A stretch of 64,000 nucleotides of DNA. Origin: Flaveria trinervia (Eukaryota > Streptophyta > Magnoliopsida > Asterales > Asteraceae). Below the pieces are notes generated by a model. It saw only the letters and a list, made by a program, of their open reading frames with translations. It was not told where the DNA came from and made no database searches. Every line of letters begins with the position of its first letter. The first letter of the stretch is position 1. The position numbers were made by a program, and so were the translations under genes. Positions 56,750 to 64,000 of the stretch are shown here, one piece after another. Location: positions 87,660,985 to 87,724,984 of the forward strand of contig CM046443.1 in NCBI GenBank assembly GCA_025506515.1, given 5' to 3'.

Positions 56750-57760
56750 TTAAGACTGGACAACCAAATGATTTGAAGAATCCAATGAATGGTTTCCTTT
56801 GAAATATCGGTTCATAGGTGTCATGTTACTTTCTTTAACAATCAGAGTTCGATTTTGCACAAAGCACGATGTGTTAACTGCTTCTGCCCAGAAGGTGATT
56901 GGCAGTTTAGCATCGGCTAGCATGGTTCTTGCTGCTTCAATCAGTGTTCTATTTCGCCTTTCAGCTACCCCATTTTGTTGAGGAGTTTTAGCTGTACTGA
57001 ATTGATGAGCAATGCCTTTGGTTGCACAAAAGGAACTCATATTTTCATATTTGAACTCTGTACCATTATCACTTCTTATTATTTTGACTTTGAGATCAAG
57101 TTGATTTTCAATTTTAGTGATAAATTCTTGAATCATTTGGGATGCTTCATTTTTATGAAGTAGGAAGAACACCCATGTGAATCGAGAAAAGTCATCAATG
57201 ATCACTAAACAATACTGTTTCTTTTCCATACTCATTACATGAGTTGGTCCAAAGAGATCCATGTGAAGTAACTTCAATGGAGTATTGTTAGTGTTCATAT
57301 TTTTAAAGTTAGTGTTCCCCAAACGTCTATGCCAAAGCTGTGACTCATCAAATGATGTTTTAGACAAAAGACATGTTTCTTCCTTAGGTGACGCAGAACA
57401 CAGGGTTAAGACATATGTATTATTCTTCCTCGGAGTCTTTAAGACAACCCATTCTTCAGGAATCTGAAAACCAGGTTTCAGTATGTAGCAGTGAGTGTGT
57501 GTAAAGTGAGTGGAATATTTTTTGTCGCAAATCTGAGACACGCTTAGCAGATTGAAAATCAGTTGTTCACAGTAATTCACTCTGTCAAAGCTCAACATCC
57601 CATTTGTCACAGATCCTTCTCCTGTAATCCTGCCACCTTCTGAATCTCCACCGAATGCCATAGTAGTCTCTTGTATGTACTTGAAATCATGAAGGAGGGA
57701 ACGATCTCCACTCATGTGTCGGGAGCATCCACTGTCTACATACCATAGGCTATTAGACCT
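56750..57760 (-). pseudogene. Protease, pre-integrase and integrase of element B
   Basis: The protease active site LWYVDSGCSRHMSGD lies at about 57705-57750 with Asp-Ser-Gly intact. The frame then stays open for 321 codons: pre-integrase (DESQLWHRRLGNTNFKNMN), integrase core (LLHMDLFGPTHVMSMEKKQY, SDNGTEFKYENMSSF, TPQQNGVAERRNRTLIEAAR). The Asp, Asp and Glu of the catalytic triad are present. The zinc-binding segment that should lie between FKNMN and TPLKLLHMDL (roughly 50-60 residues with two Cys) is missing. The frame ends in a shift at 56750. Confidence 0.85.
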
Positions 57761-58914
57761 GTGTGGATGAACCTACAAACAAAAAGAACTAATTAGAATA
57801 AGGAACCCAAGCCATGATGGTCTTGGGTTTCCCGTTCCTATTCATGATAGTCACCTCCTGGTATTTTTCTCTGAATGGTGATTTAGATGAAGGTGATTTG
57901 GGAGATTTTTGGTAATGAATTGCTTGAGTCATCTCATCTACATCTACTAAGGATTCAGATGAATAATGAAATCGTTGGTTTCTATTTCTTTATAAAAATT
58001 TAGCCCGAGTTTCATTATCAAAAGTTGGTTTTTGCTTCGGAAGGTCAAGTTTGTGTTTCATTGTGAGATGATTTCTTTGACCTTTACTTAAATCCTTTGA
58101 GTTATTTCTGTCATTTATTGATCTAGAAGTCCTAGATTGATTATTATGAAGATGATGTTTGACAGAATGCATCACAGTAGATGTTTTTGAGATGGGCTTG
58201 TGTTGTGGAATTCTCAACCCCTTCTGATTGAAGTAACAATCAGATGTATGTGATTGTTCATGTCGTAGATTGAACAATACTTGTTGAAATAGCAATTTTT
58301 GGTGGAGTGATTGTTCATATCACAGATAGAACAATATTGGTTGAAGAAGCATTTATTGTCTTGTGATTGAACATGTCACAAATATCACAATACATTTGTT
58401 TGTTTCTTGAATTAGATTTTTCTTTGAGTGACTCAACTGATACTTTTTTTGATAAGTCACTTTCTTTTCTTTAGGTGATGAATCAGAATCAGCCCTTTTG
58501 TAGATTGTTTCACAATACTACTCTTGTTCAGTTGTCTGGGCTGTTTCTATTTCTTCAACCTACTTCTCACCTCTTTCTCAAACTGGTCAACATGTTCTTT
58601 ATTACAGATAACAAACCCAACTCCCTGCCTTAATTTGGATGATTATGGGTCTGATGAAGTTTTGTGTGTGAACTCAGTTTTACAGTTGGTTTCTTTTTCA
58701 GTGAAACCTTTTTTGATTTGCTTGAATTTTGTGGAGATACAATCTCATTATCAGAACTACTCTTAGTAGTGGGTTTCACTATTTTGACATATTTCTTTTT
58801 CCTTGTAAAACAGATGGTATGAATTTTATAAAAGGTACAATTGCTTTTACAGGGCTTGATGGTTTTTTGACAATCACTGTCTTGTCAGAACACTCTTTGA
58901 TTTTGATTGGTGTC
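57761..58914 (-). pseudogene. Gag-protease linker of element B
   Basis: Degraded linker with Lys/Ser/His-rich pieces such as 58295-57990. No domain can be named. Stops occur in all frames. Confidence 0.45.
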
Positions 58915-60904
58915 CTAACTTGATTTTGTTCTCATTGGTTTCAAAATAACATCAGGTTTGTTTTGAGGATTTGTCACTTGTTTCACTTCTGATTTAGGTT
59001 CCACAATTTTAGGTTCAATTGATTCAGAGAGTGATACAGAGTCAGGCATGACAGTGTAATTGTCATTGTATGGTGGAGGACATGAATTGTACCAAATCCC
59101 TGACATGTCCTTTGGATCCTTTTGTGAATCCAGCATTTCTTGCAGATAACTTTTCAAGTTTTACTTCATCATAGATTGTTGAGCTTTAGCTTGAGCTAAC
59201 TTTTCAGTAAGTAGCTCATTTTCAGCTGCAAGATTGTATTTCTCACCATGCAATTTTTCTATGTCAGAAATGAGAGATTTGATTTTGATTTCAAAACTTT
59301 TTAGTTCTCTCTTCATCATTTCTGACCTCACCTTTTCTTCTTTAATTTTATCTGCCAGTTTATGATTATGTTCTCTATACTCTTGTAATTCATTTATGCA
59401 TTTCTCACTACAAAGGTTAGTTTTTACCTTAGTAGGCATTGCAGATGGTCCATCATTGATATGAGCCATGAGAGCATGATTCTGGAATTGAGGCTTGACT
59501 TCCTCAGCATACACACTCTAGTCACATATCCTATCTTGTTTGATCATAAGGGCACTGGCAGAAGGCTGACTGCTTGCATGGGCTTGATTTGTCAGTTGTG
59601 GTTGATTCTGGTATGTTTGTTGATGATGGTACTGATGTTGATGATTGTTTGAGTGATAGCTTGAATTAGGCTATGAGGATGATTGACCTGGAAAGTTCCT
59701 TGAATGGTTGGTTCTTTTAGGAGCATTGCACTCTCTTGAGAAATAACCAGTCATTCCACAGTTGAAGCATTTTACCTTGGATTGTCATATCCAAGCTTTG
59801 TGTTCTCATTCGGGCTCAATTTTCTTCCTTTTCTAAAGAATTTCTTTGCTCTCATGGCAATCATTGCCATTTGCCACTGTAGATCCATCTCCTCAACATC
59901 ATCAGGATCTAATTCTTCTAAATCTTCCTGTATTAAATGGGGAGAAATAAGTCTTCCCCCAAGATATGCTTCAAAACTTGCAACAAAGGCATTGTAGGTT
60001 GCCTTTTACTCTTATGATTTTAAGTCTTCTGGAGAGATTGGAGGTGCTGTGGAGACTTTTGGTGCTTGTGCTGAAGTTGAATGGTGATTGAATGATGGAG
60101 ATGCAATGAACCCAGTATTGTTCATTTGATCTCTTGATGAGATGAAGTCATCTTCCTCTGTGATGAAAGCATTTTCAACAGAATGTGACTCTGAAGGAAT
60201 TTGTAGGCTTCAATCACTCTTGGCCCACTCAGATTTCTGCTTCGTTCATCAAGTTCCAAAGCTTCAATCTTTGCTATCATAATGTCTAGAGTGGTACTCT
60301 CAAGATCAAGAGTATTTTTCAACATTGTGACATTTTGCTTCCAGCTTTCAGGTAGACTGTGGAACATTTTCTTGTTGAGTTCTTTAATATTGTATGAAAC
60401 ACCCATAATTTCCAAGTCATTGACCAACTGTACAAATCTGTGCAGTTGTTTTGATATGGATTCTCCTTTGGTGTGATGGAAGGTTTCATACTGATTGACC
60501 AGCTTGTCTTTGTTAATTTCAGGAACTTCACTGCTTCACACATAATTTTGAGAGCATCCCAAACAGCTTTAGCAGTTCTATATTTTTCCAATCTTTTCAG
60601 CACGTCCATTTTGAGTGCTTGAGTCAAAATAGAGTATGCTTTAAGATCAATTTTGATTTTCTTATAGTCATCTTCATCCAGAGTTAAGTCTTCAATTGGT
60701 ATTCTAGCAGTCTTGTACAGTGCAGCTTGAGCTGTTGATAAAGTAATAGGAATATGTGGACCCTTACATATTGAGATCCAAAAGTCAGGATCTACACCTG
60801 TGATATAATTCTAAACTGTGTTCTCTATTGTTTAAACTCAGATTTGTGTTTAAGCATGGGAGGTTTAGGTGTATGACCTAATTCAGAGTAACTGTTAGAA
60901 TCCA
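58915..60904 (-). pseudogene. Gag of element B
   Basis: UBN2-type gag starting at 60904 (MDSNSYSELGHTPKPPML). 60627-60319 holds LKMDVLKRLEKYRTAKAVWD; 60427-60122 holds MFHSLPESWKQNVTMLKNTL and MIAKIEALELDERS. A zinc knuckle, CFNCGMTGYFSREC (59728-59769), has Tyr in place of the His ligand. 59514-59161 is a coiled coil with CSEKCINELQEYREHNHKLA, a feature also seen in the gag of A (CSETCIAAFASIREANVSLI). 59157-58915 is a Pro-rich tail. Several frameshifts and stops. Confidence 0.78.
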
Positions 60905-61140
60905 TGTTGATTTGTGTAAGTATAGATTTAGTTGATTTTAAGATTGATTATGTTTGATGAGTCCAACTTGTTCAAGCAGTTCTGTTGAGGTTCAAAATGA
61001 GTGTTCTTGCTGTTTGACAGGAGTATTGTTTCTTACTGTTTGCTAAGTAGAGATGATGATATCTACTACTAGCACTTGATTATCAGATCAATCGAGTTCT
61101 ATTCAGTCTGTGCGCAGATCTGAACGAGAATCGAGAGCCA

Positions 61141-61154
61141 AAGCTCTGATACCA
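61141..61154 (-). promoter_or_regulatory. Primer binding site of element B
   Basis: The complement reads TGGTATCAGAGCTT, an initiator Met tRNA site two bases from the 5' LTR. 60905-61140 is the short untranslated leader. Confidence 0.92.
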
Positions 61155-61156
61155 AT

Positions 61157-61910
61157 TGACTGGGTTTTAGTAAGAGTGATATTCTTACTGAGAATTGAAT
61201 ATGATAATCAAGTCAACGATTGAGTAGCGGAAACAAACAATCGAAGAACAATCAAGCAAGAAAATTACTCATAAATTTTGTTTGTATTGATATATGAATG
61301 TTGACAAATTACAGAGAATAATTACAACAAAATCCTCTATCTGTCAACCGTCACCTCAGTACGGGGTAAACTATTCTATTTATAGACAAGACAAGATGCT
61401 TTTACAAAATGACTAAACTACCCCTGGCCTATTACATCAGAAACTAGTCTAAGTCTTGATCCGCATCTCTACTTGTTCATCCGCATTGACAAATGTGGAT
61501 GAGATAATCTTGATCCGCATTTCCACTTGATTATTAGCATTAGTAAGTTGGTCATCCGCATTGGTTAATGCGGATGAACAAATACTTGTGCGCATTTGGT
61601 TGGTCATCCGCATTTGTCAATGCGGATGATCAAAGTCTTGTCCGCATCTTCTTTTGTTCTTCCGCATTAGTCAATGCGGAAGAGTAACTTGTTCAGCATA
61701 GTATTGTGTCTTCCACATTAGTTAATGCGGAAGAGTAAACACTTGTCCGCATCAGATTTTTGTCTTCCGCATTGACTAATGCGGAAGATAACACTTGTTA
61801 TTTTTCTTGCATATCTTCATCCGCATTGCATCTTGGACTTGTGGGATTCCAGCTGAACAGTCATCAATTCACCATTAAGTTGGCATGTATGATCCTTTCA
61901 GGGTGCAACA
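61157..61910 (-). repeat. 5' LTR of element B
   Basis: 754-bp LTR, partner of 33158-33913, with the hairpin array at 61450-61830. Differences between the two LTRs include substitutions within single hairpin arms (for example CATCCGCATT against CTTCCACATT near 61710). Confidence 0.93.
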
Positions 61911-63013
61911 CCCTATACCTGTGATACCCCCTGGTTCTTCTTCCTCAATTGCCGCAAAACAACAGCTACCTCCAAGGTTCCTTTTTTCACTTTTTCCGGT
62001 GTTATCTTGACTACCGACGAGTTTTGGGAGTACATCGCTGCTACCGCTGCTGCTGGTGGTTCCTTGATTGCCCACGGCGGCAGCGACCTTCTCTTTTTTA
62101 TGTCCGTCAGCCCACCATTCCGGGTACCCCACCAGTTTGAAACATTGTTCTTTCGTATGCTTGGCCATTCCACAATGATCGTGTCTTAATCTGCTTTTAT
62201 CAACCCGGTATGATAACGGATTGGATTTCTGGTCTGACCGGCGACCTCTAGAGATGACCCCTAACCCATCGGAATCACCTGTCGAGTTCAGTCCCAACGG
62301 CACCCCTTGTTGTACGTTTCCGAATATGCTTTGATGTGCAGTTTACTTTCGGACAACAACATAAGCGGCTTCGGCGGACGGCAAGGGGTCCCACCGGAGG
62401 ATTTCCCTTTTTAGGGAATCATACTTTCGATCAAGGGCGTTGAGAAATTGAAATAGTTTATGCTGTGACCTGACTTTGTTGTAAGTGGCGATGTCGGTGG
62501 AACACGTCATCGGGTTCGGATCTCGTCGTTCGACTTCTCCCCAGATTCCCTGCATCACTATCCAGAATTCTTCCAACAGTATGCCATTTTGCTTGAACTC
62601 GTTTGCCTTGACGTGGAGATCGAAAGTTTGAAGTTTTTCTTTGCCACTGCTATACGTAACCGTAAGAGCGTCCCATAGCGTTTTCGCTGTCGGAAACTCG
62701 GTAAGGTTACTAGCAAGCTTAGGTTCGATATTTTAGATTAGCCAAGAAAAGACGATTAAATCATCTTGTTCCCACTGCTCATCGATGGGTTTCGGTGGGT
62801 CTTTGGTGAGATGATTTAAAAGAGCTTTCGATTTCCCCCCTATGGCGACTCGTATCATCCGAGACCATAAAGGGTAGTTTTGGCTTGTGAGATTGAGGCT
62901 GATTTTTAGGCGATCGGAAGGGTTTGGTTTTGGGTTCTGGGTTTGAGTTTGAACTCCATTTTTAGGAGATTGGCTATTTGGATGGCTAGGTTATTGTTAT
63001 CTTCTTCCGACAT
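61911..63013 (-). pseudogene. Gag of element D
   Basis: Copia gag starting at 63013 (MSEEDNNNLAIQIANLLKME). Then RVAIGGKSKALLNHL-type and SGKEKLQTFDLHVKANEFKQ text, 62576-62343 (EEFWIVMQGIWGEVERRDPN, KLFQFLNALDRKYDSLKREI) and a zinc knuckle with the diagnostic tail HCGMAKHTKEQCFKLVGYPE near 62105-62190. The first Cys of the knuckle appears to be replaced by His. A stop near 62735 and shifts near 62910 break it. The insertion of B ends it at 61911. Confidence 0.82.
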
Positions 63014-63070
63014 TGTTCCTGGTTTTGGTAGATGATGTGCAAAACAAACAGATTTGGGATCATGAACGCT

Positions 63071-63082
63071 GCTCTGATACCA
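63071..63082 (-). promoter_or_regulatory. Primer binding site of element D
   Basis: The complement reads TGGTATCAGAGC, directly at the 5' LTR with no spacer. Confidence 0.92.
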
Positions 63083-63337
63083 TGTTGAGCATGACAATCA
63101 GAGAAATGGAAGAAAAATGTTGAAGTAATTTGTATTTCTTGTGTCTATTATCAAGCCTACGTACAAGGTTATATATAGCCTATAAAAAATACTAAATAAG
63201 GAAAATACAATCAATGGTATTGAAAAGAATGGCTGGCGATTAGCTAAGACCAGAAAATAGGCCTTGAAAGTTGCGGGTCTTGATCTTGGGAAATGATGGA
63301 GACTGATCCCTAATATCTTCAACTATAAATTTCAACA
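63083..63337 (-). repeat. 5' LTR of element D
   Basis: 255-bp LTR, partner of 19107-19379. It ends TTTCAACA and is followed by the target duplication AAATC. Confidence 0.92.
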
Positions 63338-63342
63338 AAATC

Positions 63343-64000
63343 TAGGATGATAATCAATATGAGTAGCAAGTAATTGGTTAACTTTAGTGAAAGATGCTAA
63401 GAACACAAGTAAGAATAAGACAGAACCAAATGGCAAACAACACAAGTAATTGGTTTTCAAGAATGCCGTATATTGCTTCTCAAGTTCTATTACAAATGTT
63501 ACAAAGCATACTTAGAAAGTTACAAGTACTTGAGATACATATACTACATCCTACAGCCGGCCATACTTTGAAGGCCAACTGGATACATATGACTAGACAA
63601 CAAACAAAATCAAATGTAGAGTCAAAAGGCAGATTTGTCTTTTGACTAGTGACTATGACATGACATAGCTCACATCCTAATATATTACAAAAAGGATAAA
63701 AGTACATAAAGTAGAAAGCACAGACTCAAGACCTCAATGTATAGTTACCAAAAGCATGGATCTTTTCACCAACTCATGTAAGTTGGTGACTTTACAGAGT
63801 TGCAGCGGAAAGATGGTCTAGCTTTATGGTAAAGTACATCAGATAAAAGCATGTCTAGAAAAGTCTTCGGAAGAAATTTGTCTTCTCTCTTTGGCTTCGG
63901 AAGACTTTGTCTTTGAAGCTTCGGAAGACTTCACTTTTGACTTCGGAAGATGTTGGTCTTGGCTTCGGAAGATTTTACACTTAGAATATTTCTAATGCAA
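63343..64000 (-). mobile_element. Possible LTR of a further Sirevirus-like element, truncated
   Basis: Non-coding sequence to the right of D. From 63860 to 63980 it holds five or more copies of CTTCGGAAGA, a palindromic word arranged like the arrays in the LTRs of A, B and C. The preceding text (ACACAAGTAAGAATAAGACAG, ATTACAAATGTTACAAAG) resembles in style the U5/R part of the A LTR. No end or primer site is visible, so the identity is a guess. Confidence 0.4.

Larger units (their letters stand above)
33158..61910 (-). mobile_element. Sirevirus-like Copia retrotransposon B
   Basis: Large Copia element on the - strand inserted in D between gag and protease, with exact target duplication CCCTA at 33153-33157 and 61911-61915. 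LTRs (756 and 754 bp) begin TGACTGGG and end TGCAACA on the + strand. Minus the nested array C (36859-50847) and its duplication, the element is about 14.8 kb. Domain order: gag, protease, integrase, RT, RNase H, a palindrome-rich spacer, an accessory ORF (split by C) and a purine tract. It resembles A in plan but has its own repeat words. Confidence 0.92.
19107..63337 (-). mobile_element. Copia retrotransposon D, host of two nested insertions
   Basis: Copia element on the - strand whose two ends lie 44 kb apart because E (21600-31837) and B (33158-61910) were inserted into it. Without guests it is about 5.2 kb, the usual Copia length. Exact 5-bp target duplication AAATC at 19102-19106 and 63338-63342. 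LTRs begin TGTTGAGCATGACAATC on the + strand. Gag is at the right end, RNase H at the left, and the interrupted reading segments line up in the correct domain order: gag, protease, integrase, RT, RNase H. It is the oldest element of this nest. Confidence 0.93.

Overview
This window is plant nuclear DNA made almost entirely of nested LTR retrotransposons. I see no host gene, rRNA gene or functional tRNA gene. The evidence for a plant is structural: Ty1/Copia and Ty3/Gypsy elements with initiator-Met-tRNA primer sites (TGGTATCAGAGC), a chromovirus, and very large Sirevirus-like Copia elements. The protein flavour suggests a dicot, perhaps Asteraceae; that is an impression from family resemblance, not something I could test.

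Layout. (F) A Gypsy remnant of Athila/Tat type on the + strand (1-3883 and 16253 to about 17656) has gag and protease but no reverse transcriptase. It is split by (A), a Sirevirus-like Copia element on the - strand (3884-16252, LTRs of about 860 bp). An AT-rich spacer follows (17657-19106). (D), a normal-sized Copia element on the - strand, spans 19107-63337 with target duplication AAATC; it is only about 5.2 kb without its guests. D is interrupted twice: by (E), a 10.2-kb chromovirus-like Gypsy element on the + strand (21600-31837, duplication ACGAG, LTRs of 2.4 kb), and by (B), a Sirevirus-like element on the - strand (33158-61910, duplication CCCTA). B is itself split by (C), a three-LTR tandem array (36859-50847, duplication ATGGT) with the order LTR-internal-LTR-internal-LTR. 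The last 650 bases look like the start of another palindrome-rich LTR.

The order of insertion follows from the nesting: D before E and B, B before C, F before A. Exact target duplications bracket B, C, D and E; A has a 4-of-5 match.

The most interesting material is an accessory coding region downstream of pol, in the envelope-like position, in A and B and again in C. C has lost gag, protease, integrase and reverse transcriptase altogether but keeps this region. The protein has a conserved N-terminal domain, a fast-changing low-complexity linker, a charged or coiled-coil stretch and a C-terminal domain. A, B, C and the right-edge fragment each also carry arrays of short inverted repeats with their own sequence word. 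In A and B the two arms change together between array members. All coding regions are broken by stops or frameshifts. Many differences between duplicate copies are single-base indels, so some breaks may be sequencing errors.
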